Assembly: GCA_963782555.1 (NCBI GenBank)
Contig: CAWAKB010000006.1
Span: 62,001 to 126,000 of the forward strand
Reading direction: 5' to 3'
Origin: Hyphomicrobium_A sp963782555
GTDB taxonomy: Bacteria > Pseudomonadota > Alphaproteobacteria > Rhizobiales > Hyphomicrobiaceae
Length of the DNA: 64,000 nucleotides
The notes beneath the pieces were generated by a model that saw nothing but the letters and a program-made list of their open reading frames with translations, had not been told where the DNA came from and searched no databases. This document shows positions 16,524-25,757 of this stretch, piece by piece. Every line of letters begins with the position of its first letter. The stretch's first letter is position 1. Made by a program: the position numbers and the translations under genes.

Positions 16524-17367
16524 CCTCGCCCTTCGCGACCGTGATGTCGGGGGCCTCCTCGTTTTTCATGCCCTGCACGTGGTAGCCGGCGTCGACGTGG
16601 TGAACCTCGCCCGTGACGCCGCGCGCCAGGTCCGACAATAAATAAAGGCCGGCGCCGCCGACCTCCTCGATGGTGACGGTGCGCCGCAAGGGCGAATTGT
16701 ACTCGTTCCATTTGAGGATGTAGCGGAAGTCGGCGATGCCGGAGGCTGCGAGCGTTTTGATGGGCCCGGCCGAGATGGCGTTGACGCGGATGCCGCTCTT
16801 GCCCAGGTCGGCGGCGAGGTAGCGCACGCTTGCCTCGAGCGCGGCCTTGGCGACGCCCATCACGTTGTAGTGAGGCATAACCTTTTCCGCGCCGTAGTAG
16901 GTGAGCGTCAGAATGGAGCCGCCGGTCGGCATGAGCTTTTCGGCCCGCGCCGCGAGCGCGGTAAGCGAGTAGCAGGAGACGAGCATGGTCTGGCTGAAGT
17001 TCTTCTCGCTGGTGTCGACGTAGCGTCCGTCGAGCTCGCTCTTGTCGGAGAAGGCGATCGCATGCACGAGAAAGTCGAGCTTGCCCCAGGTGCTTTGCAG
17101 CTCGGCAAAGACGGCGTCCATCGAGGCTGGATCGGTGACGTCGCAGGGCATGATGAACTGCGTGCCGAGCTCTGCAGAGAGGGGCCCCACGCGTTTCTTC
17201 AGGGCCTCGCCCTGATAGGTCAGCGCGATCTCCGCACCCTGTGCCGCGGCGGCCTTGGCGATGCCCCAGGCGATGGAGCGGTTGTTCGCCACACCCATGA
17301 CGAGGCCCTTCTTGCCGGCCATCAGGGTGCCCCTTGCGACCCCTGTGCTCGGCACCGGCTCCAACAT
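16516..17367 (-). CDS. fabI: Enoyl-[acyl-carrier-protein] reductase
   Basis: 283 aa from the ATG at 17367 (MLEPVPSTG), with GGGAAGAG upstream. Performs the last reductive step of fatty-acid elongation using NAD(P)H. The FabI-type SDR signature is present: GKKGLVMGVANNRSIAWGIA for the nucleotide, and the spaced Tyr...Tyr-x6-Lys catalytic set in YYGAEKVMPHYNVMGVAKAALE, read as Y at YYGAEK and Y-x6-K at YNVMGVAK. The C-terminus HHVDAGYHVQGM is typical. The first 30 residues extend beyond the usual start and may be trimmed. Confidence 0.95.
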   Translation of the reverse strand: MLEPVPSTGVARGTLMAGKKGLVMGVANNRSIAWGIAKAAAAQGAEIALTYQGEALKKRVGPLSAELGTQFIMPCDVTDPASMDAVFAELQSTWGKLDFLVHAIAFSDKSELDGRYVDTSEKNFSQTMLVSCYSLTALAARAEKLMPTGGSILTLTYYGAEKVMPHYNVMGVAKAALEASVRYLAADLGKSGIRVNAISAGPIKTLAASGIADFRYILKWNEYNSPLRRTVTIEEVGGAGLYLLSDLARGVTGEVHHVDAGYHVQGMKNEEAPDITVAKGEDG

Positions 17368-17491
17368 GGTTTTCTCTTCCCTTCGCCTGTTTTCGGCGCG
17401 CATCCTACACAAAAGGATCAACGGGTCCAGAAGGACCGCGCCCTGAGGGTCAATAGGCTATCGGGAGCTTGTGAGGAAGCCCGTATTGGGC

Positions 17492-17932
17492 TCAGCCGTC
17501 GAGCTGCCAACGGCCGCTCGGCAGACGGCAGGCGACGCCCTCGATCTTGCTCGTGCGTTTGCCCGTGGTCAGCAGCACCATCAAATGGCGGCAGACCTTT
17601 CCGGAGCTGTCCTTGAAGGAGACGGTGGGACGGACGACACCGGCGAGCCGTCCATGCCAGCGCCGCCACACGTAGGTGGTGCCGTCGCCGACCTCCGAGA
17701 GCGCGTACTGGATGCGCTCGAGTGCCGCAATCTCATCCTTCTCGTCGAGGTCGTGCGGCGGAGGCGAGATCGGCGCGATCCTGGCCGGCGATGGAGCCGA
17801 CGGATTAACCTGCGTCTGCCACTGGGACGGGTCGGCACGGGCTACGCGCGAGCCCAAGAAAATCTCGCCGACCAGCACGAAGGCCGTGATGACAACTGCG
17901 GCCAGGGTCACTAAGGAAGGATGCGCACTCAT
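17492..17932 (-). CDS. Surface antigen-like membrane protein (COG4520-type C-terminus)
   Basis: 146 aa. An N-terminal hydrophobic segment (LVTLAAVVITAFVLVGEIF) acts as a signal or anchor. After a Pro-rich linker, residues about 70-145 match the C-terminal part of 17-kDa/RT0821-type surface proteins: ALSEVGDGTTYVWRRW, then RPTVSFKDSSGKVCRHLMV and IEGVACRLPSGRWQLDG. The glycine zipper of the full family is absent. Such genes commonly lie between fabI and pdxH in Rhizobiales. It is divergent from pdxH. Confidence 0.65.
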   Translation of the reverse strand: MSAHPSLVTLAAVVITAFVLVGEIFLGSRVARADPSQWQTQVNPSAPSPARIAPISPPPHDLDEKDEIAALERIQYALSEVGDGTTYVWRRWHGRLAGVVRPTVSFKDSSGKVCRHLMVLLTTGKRTSKIEGVACRLPSGRWQLDG

Positions 17933-18077
17933 GACGCTTCACTCGACAATTGACGACGCGACGTTGCGCCACTCGGGATGACGATCTTGAGCGAGTATGG
18001 AGCGACATGGTTAAGGGCGACTGAAGAGACGTGCCGCGCGTCGCGGTTCGAGGCGACGGTTAACGAGGGATTGACGC

Positions 18078-18740
18078 TTGACTGAGGAGCCCGAACCGAA
18101 AGCAGGCCATGATCACGGGCCCGAGCCCGGCGATTTCGCCGAGGCCGGCGAGCCGTTTTCGTTGTTTGAGCGTTGGCTCAAGGACGCCGAGCAGCACGAG
18201 CCCAGCGATCCCAACGCGATGGCGCTGGCGACGGTCGATGCGTCCGGCCAACCGAACGTGCGCATGGTGCTTTTGAAGGCGCTCGACGGGCCCGACCGGC
18301 AGGACCGCGGCTTCGTCTTCTATACGAACTACGAGAGCGCCAAAGGTCATGAGCTGCTCGCAACGCCCAAGGCTGCGCTCGACTTCTACTGGAAGAGCTT
18401 GCGGCGGCAGGTGCGCGTGCGCGGCACCATCTCGCAAGTCAGCGCCGAGGAGGCGGACGCCTACTTCGCAACGCGGCCGCGCGGCGCGCAAATCGGCGCC
18501 TGGGCCTCGCAGCAGTCGCGGCCGTTGGAGAGCAGGTTTGCGCTCGAGAAGGCGGTGGCGCTGGTTGCGGCCAGGTTTCATGTGGGCCACATCCCGCGCC
18601 CGCCGCACTGGTCCGGCTTCCGCGTGACGCCGCTCGAAATCGAGTTCTGGCACGGCCGTCTCTCGCGGCTGCATGAGCGCGTCGTCTTCCGCCGCGAGAG
18701 CGCAGGGTTGGACTGGTTGAGGACCAGGCTCTATCCCTGA
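18078..18740 (+). CDS. pdxH: Pyridoxamine 5'-phosphate oxidase
   Basis: 220 aa. Oxidises pyridoxine or pyridoxamine 5'-phosphate to PLP with FMN. Motifs are PNVRMVLLKALDG, GFVFYTNYESAKGHEL (FMN contacts), FYWKSLRRQVRVRGTI and the C-terminal PxxWSGFRVTPLEIEFWHG with RLHERVVFRR. The gene begins with TTG at 18078, with GAGGGA 7-12 nt upstream; no ATG or GTG would keep the full N-terminal domain. The N-terminal 20 residues are acidic and poorly conserved. It is divergent from the surface-antigen-like gene. Confidence 0.95.
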   Translation: MTEEPEPKAGHDHGPEPGDFAEAGEPFSLFERWLKDAEQHEPSDPNAMALATVDASGQPNVRMVLLKALDGPDRQDRGFVFYTNYESAKGHELLATPKAALDFYWKSLRRQVRVRGTISQVSAEEADAYFATRPRGAQIGAWASQQSRPLESRFALEKAVALVAARFHVGHIPRPPHWSGFRVTPLEIEFWHGRLSRLHERVVFRRESAGLDWLRTRLYP

Positions 18741-18960
18741 GGGGAGGCTCCTTTATTGCGTCGGACCTGGGGGCCGTGTGCTTCTGTCAACGGCCCCTCG
18801 TTTTCGACTGATTCTGGGATATCCTCGTAAATGCTTGGCCGGTGCAGGATGACTGGGGACGGCGAGATACCGTGCAAAGAACACAGCTGAAGACCGATAA
18901 GGGGACCCGCGTTCAGGCCGGCATTGCGCCGCGGTCTGTGATTTAAGGGTGCAACGCCGC

Positions 18961-19820
18961 ATGAGGCCGCCGCCGCCACTCGGACCATCGATCTTTGCCC
19001 GCTGGACGAGCCGCATTGCGCTCTTCTCGGTGGGCGTCCTCCTCGCCGCCATGTTGCTCCACCGGCTGCTGTCGCTGCCGACGCCGGTGGCGCTCAATCT
19101 CGCCGCCGTTGCCTTCGCGGGTGCGGCCCTGTCGATCCTTCTGGCGATCGCAGCCGCCGTCGGCGTCTGGCGCACGGGACGCCCGGGGACATCGCGCATC
19201 GTCTTCGGCACGCTGGTGAGCCTCGGCCTGTTGTTGTGGCCGCTCATCTATCTGCCGACCTATGAGCGGCTGCCCAAGATCAACGATCTGACCACCGACC
19301 CCACCAATCCGCCCGCCTTCGAGACGCTGGCCAAGCTGCGCGGTCCTGGCGCCAATTCACCCAACTATCCCGGTGCTGCCTTCGCGCGGGCGCAGGCCAA
19401 GGCCTATCCCGATATCAAGCCGATCGAGATCAACCGCTCGGTGGACGAGGCATTCGAGCTGGTCGTCGACGCGATCCGTCGCCTCAAGATGACCATTGCG
19501 CGCCAGGAAGCGCCGGATCTCGAAACGGGCCGGCCCGGCATGATCGAGGCCGTGGACCGCACGCTGATTTGGGATTCTACGACGACGTGGCGATCCGCGT
19601 CGCCGGCAACGACGAGCATGCGCGCATCGATGTCCGCTCCGCCTCGCGCTACGGCGCGCATGATTTCGGGCGCAATGCGGACCGCATCCGCCAGATCCTC
19701 AAGGAGATCGTCGTGCGCCTGGAATCGGTGGTGCCGGCGGTGCGGGCCAAGGAGGCCAAGCCGAAAGTGATCAAAGAGGAACGGCGACGCAGTCGACGTT
19801 CGCGGCGTCGTCGCAGGTAA
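18961..19820 (+). pseudogene. DUF1499 membrane protein, broken by one frameshift
   Basis: From the ATG at 18961 (AAGGG upstream) the frame encodes three TM helices (about residues 15-35, 42-65, 78-98) and then the start of a DUF1499 domain (PAFETLAKLRG, AYPDIKPIEI, EAVDRTLI). It breaks at about 19570 inside TTTGGGATTC. The correct continuation GFYDDVAIRVAGNDEHARID is in another frame and ends at 19820. One extra G in the GGG run restores a 286-residue protein. The C-terminus is Arg-rich (RRRSRRSRRRRR). It overlaps the convergent MBL gene by 50 bp. Confidence 0.8.
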
Positions 19821-20676
19821 TAAGGCCGCGCTCGGCGAGATGCAGGATGTGGGCCTGCAGCGACAAGGTTGCCGCGCCCATGACCCCCTCAGGCAGATCA
19901 CGGTAGATCAAGGGCAGCAGCTTGCGCACCGTATTCGTTCCCTTGCGCACCGCTTCGAGAATTGCCTGCTCCCGCCAGCGCCGATGCAGAAGGTAGGCCT
20001 TCACCATGCGCCGCAACTCCAGGATGCGCCCGCCATGGCCCGGCAGCAGCATCTCGTTGTCGCGCGCGAGCAGTAGCTCGAGCGAGCGCAGATAGTCGGC
20101 CATGCGGCCTTCGGGCGGCGCGACGACGGAGGTGTTCCAGGCCATCACGTGGTCGCCCGAGAAGACGATGCCGCGGCCCTCGAGTGCAAAGCACAGATGG
20201 TCGGGGGCGTGCCCGGGCGTGTGGAGCGCATGCAATTCCCAGTCTGAGCCCGCGATGCGATCGCCGCCTTCGATGTGGACGTCGGGCACATAGGCGCGGT
20301 TGACGTATTCGGAGTCCTCGGGCTCGGCACCCTGGGCGCTCGGCAGCGCGCCGCGGCGAAATCCGTAGGTCTTGGCGCCCGTCGCGGCCTGCAGTGCGGC
20401 GAGCCCGTCCACGTGGTCGCGGTGGGCATGGGTGACGAGGATATGCGTGATGGGACGCTTGCCCGCCGCCTCAAGGATGGCGGCGGCGTGGTCGGCGTCG
20501 ATTGGGCCGGGGTCGATCACAGCCAGCGTCTTGGTGCCGACGAGATAGGTGTTGGTGCCCTTGAAGGTCAGCGCGCTGGCGTTGTTGGCGACGAGGCGCT
20601 CGACGCCCGCCGCCATGGCGCTCGGAACGCCATAGGCGAACTGCATGTCGGTCTTGAACTTGGGGCCTTCGCTCAT
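19771..20676 (-). CDS. MBL-fold hydrolase with C-terminal winged helix
   Basis: 301 aa. Metallo-beta-lactamase fold of the LACTB2/endoribonuclease-like type. The dizinc site is THAHRDHVDG, with further ligands in HTPGHAPDHLCF (His), FSGDHVMAW (Asp) and LLPGHGGRI (His). A winged-helix (BLACT_WH) domain occupies about residues 220-290. Related proteins are hydrolases or RNA nucleases; substrate not known here. The 3' end overlaps the convergent DUF1499 reading frame by 50 bp. Confidence 0.88.
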   Translation of the reverse strand: MSEGPKFKTDMQFAYGVPSAMAAGVERLVANNASALTFKGTNTYLVGTKTLAVIDPGPIDADHAAAILEAAGKRPITHILVTHAHRDHVDGLAALQAATGAKTYGFRRGALPSAQGAEPEDSEYVNRAYVPDVHIEGGDRIAGSDWELHALHTPGHAPDHLCFALEGRGIVFSGDHVMAWNTSVVAPPEGRMADYLRSLELLLARDNEMLLPGHGGRILELRRMVKAYLLHRRWREQAILEAVRKGTNTVRKLLPLIYRDLPEGVMGAATLSLQAHILHLAERGLITCDDAANVDCVAVPL

Positions 20677-20712
20677 GTCCCGTGCGCGGCCGCTATGGCA
20701 AATGGGTGAAGA

Positions 20713-20789
20713 TGGTCGGAGCGGGGAGATTCGAACTCCCGACCCCTTGCTCCCGAAGCAAGTGCGCTACCAGGCTGCGCTACGCTCCG
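20713..20789 (-). tRNA. tRNA-Pro(CGG)
   Basis: The minus strand reads CGGAGCGTAGCGCAGCCTGG at the 5' end. The anticodon arm is CTTGC-TTCGGGA-GCAAG with anticodon CGG, and the T-arm is GGGAGTTCGAATCTCCC. The acceptor stem CGGAGCG/CGCTCCG pairs fully, with discriminator A and an encoded CCA. It decodes CCG. Confidence 0.96.
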
Positions 20790-20953
20790 CCCGACCGTCA
20801 GCCCGAAGGGACAGCGCCGCTGCGCGTCTTTACACAGGACGTGCGCCCGGCGAGGGCGGCTTTATAGCTGCCGCGGCCCGGCCCCGCAAGCGCGGGTTCG
20901 GCTGGGATTGCCGGCAGATAGGCGGCCAGCGCATTTGGATGCGGGGCTCCCCG

Positions 20954-23365
20954 TCACAGCGGCTCCTCGTGTCGCTCGGCAGGCCAGGTCCAATTGCGGA
21001 TCTCGGGCATGTCCTCGCCATAGCGGGCGATGTATTGCTTGTGCTCGATCAGCTTGTCGCGCACGGCCTGGCGGATATAGGCGGCCATATAGCCCAGCTT
21101 CGGCACGCGATCGATGACGTCTGCCACCAGGTGGAAGCGATCGAGGCGGTTGCGCACCACCATGTCGAACGGTGTCGTCGTCGTGCCCTCCTCGATGTAG
21201 CCGCGCGCATGCAGGTTGTGGTGGTTGGTCCGCCGGTAGGTCAGCCGGTGAATCAGCCACGGATAGCCGTGATAGGCGAAGATGATCGGCTTATCCGTGG
21301 TGAAGATGGTGTCGAAGGCTCGGTCCGACAGACCGTGCGGATGCTCGCCCTTCGGCTGCAGCGTCATCAGGTCGACGACGTTGATCACGCGGATCTTGAG
21401 ATCAGGCGCGTGCTGGCGCAGCAGATCGACGGCGGCAAGCGTCTCGATCGTCGGCACGTCGCCCGCGCACGCCATCACGACATCGGGCTCGCTACCCTTG
21501 TCGTTACTCGCCCATTCCCAGATGCCGATGCCGGAGGTGCAGTGCTTGACGGCCTCGTCCATGTCGAGCCACTGCGGCTGCGGCTGCTTTCCCGCGACGA
21601 TCACGTTGATGAAGTTGCGGCTGCGCAGGCAGTGGTCGGTGACCGACAGCAGCGTGTTGGCGTCGGGCGGCAGGTAGACGCGGATCACGTCGGCCTTCTT
21701 GTTGACCACGTGGTCGATGAAGCCCGGATCCTGGTGCGAGAAGCCGTTATGGTCCTGCCGCCAGACGTGCGAGGTCAGGAGATAGTTGAGAGAGGCGATG
21801 GGGCGGCGCCAGGGAATTTCCTTCGAGGTCACCTTCAGCCATTTGGCATGCTGGTTGAACATCGAGTCGATGATGTGGATGAAAGCCTCGTAGCAGGAGA
21901 AGAGCCCGTGGCGGCCGGTGAGCAGATAGCCCTCGAGCCAGCCCTGGCACATGTGCTCGCTCAAGACCTCCATGACGCGCCCGTCAGGTGCGAGGTGGAC
22001 GTCCTCGGGGATCGTCGGCTCCATCCACACGCGGTCGGTTTCTTCAAAGAGCGCGGTCAAGCGATTGGAGGCCGTTTCGTCGGGGCCCATGACGCGGAAG
22101 TTGCGTGACTGCTCGTTGTACTTCATGACGTCGCGAAGAAAGCGGCCCATGACGCGGGTGGCCTCGGCGATGACGCCGCCGGGCTTCGGCACCTTGACCG
22201 CGAAATCGCGAAAGTCGGGCATGCGCAAATCCTTGAGCACCACGCCGCCATTGGTGCGTGGATTGGCGCTCATGCGCCGCTCAGCCCTGGGCGCCAGCGC
22301 GGCGAGCTCGGGCATGAGGGTGCCGTTGGAATCGAAGAGCTCTTCCGCGTGGTAGCTCTTCATCCACTCTTCCAGCAATTTCACGTGCCCGGGCTTCGTC
22401 GCCAGGTCGGTGATCGGCACCTGATGCGACCGCCAGAAGCCTTCGGTCTTGAGCCCGTCGACCTCTTTGGGCCCGGTCCAGCCCTTCGGCGTCCGCATGA
22501 CGATCATTGGCCAATGGGCACGCTTCGGGGTGCCTTTGCTGCGGCAGTCCTCCTGGATCGCCTTGATCTCGGCGATAACGGTATCGAGCGTTTCCGCCAT
22601 CTTGCGGTGCATGACGGGGGGATCGTCACCCTCGACGAAATAGGGCGTGTAGCCGTAGCCTTTGAAAAGGCACGCGAGCTCCTCGTCATCCAGGCGCCCG
22701 AGGATGGTGGGGTTGGCGATCTTGTAGCCGTTGAGATGCAGGATGGGCAGCACGGCGCCATCGCGCAGAGGATTGAGGAACTTATTGGAGTGCCAGGAGG
22801 CGGCAAGCGGGCCGGTCTCGGCCTCGCCGTCGCCGACGACGCAAGCGACGATGAGCTCCGGGTTGTCGAACGCGGCGCCATAGGCGTGCGCCAGCGAGTA
22901 GCCGAGCTCGCCGCCCTCGTGGATCGACCCCGGCGTCTCAGGCGCGACGTGGCTTGGAATGCCGCCCGGGAAGGAGAACTGCTTGAAGAGCTTCCTCATG
23001 CCTTCGGCGTCTCGCGAGATGTTGGGGTAGATCTCGCTGTAGGTGCCCTCCAAGTAGGCGTTGGCCACCAGACCCGGCCCGCCATGTCCGGGACCAGTGA
23101 CGTAGATCATGTCGAGGTCCTGATTGCGGATCAGCCGGTTGAGATGCACGTAGACGAAGTTCAGACCCGGCGTCGTTCCCCAGTGTCCGAGCAGGCGCGG
23201 CTTGATGTGCGCGAGCGTGAGCGGCTCTTGCAGAAGGGCGTTGTCGTAAAGATAGATCTGCCCGACCGACAGGTAGTTGGCCGCACGCCAGTAGGCGTTT
23301 ATCAGCGTCAATTCTTGCTCGGACAGGCCTTGCGACGGCTTCGTATCCGCCAGGAGCTCCGACAT
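20954..23365 (-). CDS. xfp: Phosphoketolase (xylulose-5-P/fructose-6-P)
   Basis: 803 aa, full length. A thiamine diphosphate enzyme that cleaves xylulose 5-phosphate (and often fructose 6-phosphate) with phosphate to acetyl-phosphate and a smaller sugar phosphate. Family features include LLGHWGTTPGLNFVYVHLNR near the start, GPGHGGPGLVANAYLEG, SIHEGGELGYSLAHAYGAA, the ThDP/Mg loop VVGDGEAETGPLAASWHSNK and the C-terminal YHGYPWLIHRL. GGAGGAGATC precedes the ATG. It is monocistronic here; no acetate kinase or phosphotransacetylase gene lies beside it, so acetyl-P must be handled elsewhere. Confidence 0.96.
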   Translation of the reverse strand: MSELLADTKPSQGLSEQELTLINAYWRAANYLSVGQIYLYDNALLQEPLTLAHIKPRLLGHWGTTPGLNFVYVHLNRLIRNQDLDMIYVTGPGHGGPGLVANAYLEGTYSEIYPNISRDAEGMRKLFKQFSFPGGIPSHVAPETPGSIHEGGELGYSLAHAYGAAFDNPELIVACVVGDGEAETGPLAASWHSNKFLNPLRDGAVLPILHLNGYKIANPTILGRLDDEELACLFKGYGYTPYFVEGDDPPVMHRKMAETLDTVIAEIKAIQEDCRSKGTPKRAHWPMIVMRTPKGWTGPKEVDGLKTEGFWRSHQVPITDLATKPGHVKLLEEWMKSYHAEELFDSNGTLMPELAALAPRAERRMSANPRTNGGVVLKDLRMPDFRDFAVKVPKPGGVIAEATRVMGRFLRDVMKYNEQSRNFRVMGPDETASNRLTALFEETDRVWMEPTIPEDVHLAPDGRVMEVLSEHMCQGWLEGYLLTGRHGLFSCYEAFIHIIDSMFNQHAKWLKVTSKEIPWRRPIASLNYLLTSHVWRQDHNGFSHQDPGFIDHVVNKKADVIRVYLPPDANTLLSVTDHCLRSRNFINVIVAGKQPQPQWLDMDEAVKHCTSGIGIWEWASNDKGSEPDVVMACAGDVPTIETLAAVDLLRQHAPDLKIRVINVVDLMTLQPKGEHPHGLSDRAFDTIFTTDKPIIFAYHGYPWLIHRLTYRRTNHHNLHARGYIEEGTTTTPFDMVVRNRLDRFHLVADVIDRVPKLGYMAAYIRQAVRDKLIEHKQYIARYGEDMPEIRNWTWPAERHEEPL

Positions 23366-23781
23366 GATCTCCTCCTATTTTAGCGTTCCGGCTACACGGT
23401 CCCGAGCTACGGCCCGAGCAACGCGGGTCCATGCCGGCTAACCCACCACACCCCGAGACGGCATCGATTGCTGCGGCGTGGGGCAAGCTGCGTCGTCTGA
23501 GCGCCCAGCCGCGGCACGCGGGCGAATTTGGTGCCGATCCGTTGCAGAAGTGCGAACCGTTATCGTGCAATTGTCGAGGAGTATGTGGGGAATAGTCAGC
23601 TTGGCGAGAAGAGGCTTATGGGCTCTCGTAATAGGGCGCATGGACTAGGCTCAACAACACCGTTCGCCTTCCGCTGGACGCCCATGCTTCACATGAGCAC
23701 ACTCACGCCGCGGACTGACTGTGAGCCCACCCTCCGCCCAGCTTGCGAGCTTCCGCGGAACGCTATAGAGACGCCGGGCGA
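23366..23781. other. Gene-free stretch upstream of xfp
   Basis: 416 bp between the divergent xfp start and tRNA-Gln. It should carry the xfp promoter and the tRNA promoter. Short frames here lack starts with ribosome-binding sites and have no recognisable product. I see nothing else. Confidence 0.4.
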
Positions 23782-23856
23782 TGGGGCGTAGCCAAGTGGT
23801 AAGGCAGCGGATTTTGATTCCGTCATTCCCAGGTTCGAATCCTGGCGCCCCAGCCA
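23782..23856 (+). tRNA. tRNA-Gln(TTG)
   Basis: Starts TGGGGCGTAGCCAAGTGGTA. The anticodon arm has the loop TTTTGAT with anticodon TTG, the T-arm is CCAGGTTCGAATCCTGG, the acceptor stem TGGGGCG/CGCCCCA pairs fully, and discriminator G is followed by encoded CCA. Confidence 0.96.
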
Positions 23857-23882
23857 ATCTTATGGGCCTTTGCGAGGATGCC

Positions 23883-24710
23883 TCAGGACGCGGCGCGTGC
23901 GCGCAATCGCCGAGGGGCGCAGCCGAACCGTTTGCGGAACGCCTTGTTGAACGCGGAGGTGTCGCGGAACCCCCATTTTTGGGCCAGCTCTGCGATTGTA
24001 TGGGTCGCGCCCGAGACCAGCTCATTGCGCACGTGATCGAGGCGCCGCATGACGACGTAGGAGCCGAACGTGACACCTGAGGTCGCAAAGAGCTTGTGCA
24101 GATAGCGGACGGAGATGCCAAACCGGTTGGCGACCCCGGACGGGCGAAGCGTGTGGTCACAGATGTTGCTGTTGGTGTAGTCGAGAATGTCGCGCAGCAA
24201 CGGGTTGTCCAGTGGCTTGGGCTGGAGCGTCGCGACCCGCGCTAATTGAACTTCCTCTGCCACCAGCAGCGACACACACGCCTCATAGAGAGCAGCCAGC
24301 TGCTCCTTGGAGCCTGTGTGCATGTGCTCGGCCAGGATTTTCATGCACGAGGCGAGCGGGTTCGAAGATGTCTCGCGGATGAGGCGCAGACAGCTGCCGG
24401 CGTCTTTCGTGCGGTGCAGAGCCGAAAGACGGGCAGCAGGAACCTCGAGTGTCACGATGTCGTAGGGGCTCCGGCCGTTGGCCTTGATCCTGGCGGGCAT
24501 GGTGCCGTTGAACGTCACGATGCTGCCGCGCCTGGGCGTACTGCGATGACGAATGTGCGACACGCGAACGTCTCCGCCCAGGACGTAGAGAACGTAGACG
24601 CCAGACGTGGTCGCGCCCGCGAGGTCTATGGGTAGGTTCAGCGTGGCCCGCGGCGCACCGCGCAGTCTGCCGACGGATCCCTCCCTGAGTGCCACTCTCT
24701 CGAAGTACAT
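23883..24710 (-). CDS. AraC-family transcriptional regulator
   Basis: 275 aa. The N-terminal half is an AraC_binding_2-like sensor domain; the last 100 residues hold two helix-turn-helix motifs, LRPSGVANRFGISVRYLHKLFATSG and ELAQKWGFRDTSAFNKAFRKRFG (given as their cores RFGISVRYLHKLF and WGFRDTSAFNKAF). It ends PRRLRARAAS, unlike the four paralogues that follow, so it is a separate lineage. It lies 26 bp after tRNA-Gln on the opposite strand. Ligand and targets unknown. Confidence 0.9.
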   Translation of the reverse strand: MYFERVALREGSVGRLRGAPRATLNLPIDLAGATTSGVYVLYVLGGDVRVSHIRHRSTPRRGSIVTFNGTMPARIKANGRSPYDIVTLEVPAARLSALHRTKDAGSCLRLIRETSSNPLASCMKILAEHMHTGSKEQLAALYEACVSLLVAEEVQLARVATLQPKPLDNPLLRDILDYTNSNICDHTLRPSGVANRFGISVRYLHKLFATSGVTFGSYVVMRRLDHVRNELVSGATHTIAELAQKWGFRDTSAFNKAFRKRFGCAPRRLRARAAS

Positions 24711-24829
24711 GATTTTCTTTTTTGATTACTGGAGCAGCAGACCCGTTGTAGGCGTCCTACGGGCAGTAACTACAACGATCATGCGCATTTGAGCACAATC
24801 CTGCTCGGCCGCGTCGCAGCGCACGCGCG

Positions 24830-25720
24830 CTAGAAGCCTGCCCGATACTGTTTGGGCGTGACGCCCGTGAATTGGCGGAAGACCTTCACGAAGTGGCTCT
24901 GGCTCGCAAAACCGAAAGCCATAGCGACTTGGCTCGCGGGTAGATTTGTGCCCGCGAGCATGGCCTTCGCGCTTTCAATCCGTTCCTGCAGCACAAATCG
25001 ATAGGGAGTTACGCCAAACGTGGTCCTGAACACCCTGGCGAAGTGGGAAGGGCTCATCTGCACCAGCGCTGCAAGCTCCGTCACGGTGATGTCGCTGGTC
25101 AGGTTTACTCGGATGTAGTCGACGACGTCCCGCTTCTGCGCCGGGGAGAGGCCGGTCGCACAATGGTCCGCGAGCCGGGGCGTCGCATACGTGCTCGCCA
25201 GATATGCGAGCAAGGCAAGCGAGACCGACTCGCCATAAAGCCGGCCGGCCGGGCATCCTGCTCGAACTTCCGCGCGCATTGCCGACAGCAGCCCGGCAAG
25301 CCGGTGATCGAACGTCACCTGTGCCGTCTCCAACGATCGGTCAATTGCGGGAACGTGATCGGGCGCGATGTGCTGCAGTTTGGAATTGTCCAGCTGCAGC
25401 ACCATCATCGGAAGAGGCTTGCTCAGGCCTGAAGACTGGATTTCAACGTCGCGGCGTACGATCGATACCGTTCCTTGCCGGCAGGGATCTTTGTTCCAGA
25501 CGCCGCGGTGCTTCCAATTCAGAAAGGCCTCACCACCAAGAACATGCAGAAGGGTCGTTCTGGAATAGGAGTGGCTCGGCAGCGGTTCGCGACCAGCACC
25601 GGGGGTCGCCTCCTCGAAGCTGTATCCGGCCCACGGGTGCTCGGCGCTGTTGATATCAGGCGTGCTGAAGAACGGTACGCGGCGCCCTCCCGAGATCATT
25701 TGAATGCGGGACGTAGGCAC
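24830..25720 (-). CDS. AraC-family regulator, tandem paralogue 1
   Basis: 296 aa from the GTG at 25720 (VPTSRIQMISGG), preceded by GAGGTAA; the open frame to 25837 would run into the next gene. The N-terminal cupin-like sensor domain contains HPWAGYSFEEATPG and the shared LQLDNSKLQHIAPDHVPAI. The C-terminal double HTH contains ITVTELAALVQMSPSHFARV and ASQVAMAFGFASQSHFVKVF, and it ends KQYRAGF. It shares start, domain order and terminal motif with the genes at 25758, 26996 and 27919, so arose by tandem duplication. Confidence 0.92.
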   Translation of the reverse strand: MPTSRIQMISGGRRVPFFSTPDINSAEHPWAGYSFEEATPGAGREPLPSHSYSRTTLLHVLGGEAFLNWKHRGVWNKDPCRQGTVSIVRRDVEIQSSGLSKPLPMMVLQLDNSKLQHIAPDHVPAIDRSLETAQVTFDHRLAGLLSAMRAEVRAGCPAGRLYGESVSLALLAYLASTYATPRLADHCATGLSPAQKRDVVDYIRVNLTSDITVTELAALVQMSPSHFARVFRTTFGVTPYRFVLQERIESAKAMLAGTNLPASQVAMAFGFASQSHFVKVFRQFTGVTPKQYRAGF

Positions 25721-25757
25721 ACTTACCTCGGGTTTCTCAGCGCAGCGAGCTGGCGGG

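Noticed and set aside
13575..16544. 989-codon plus-strand ORF
   Set aside because: Antisense of the aldo/keto reductase, aroC and histidine phosphatase genes; composition is typical of a GC-rich shadow frame.
20645..22108. 487-codon plus-strand ORF
   Set aside because: Runs antisense to the MBL start, tRNA-Pro and phosphoketolase; no family match by eye.
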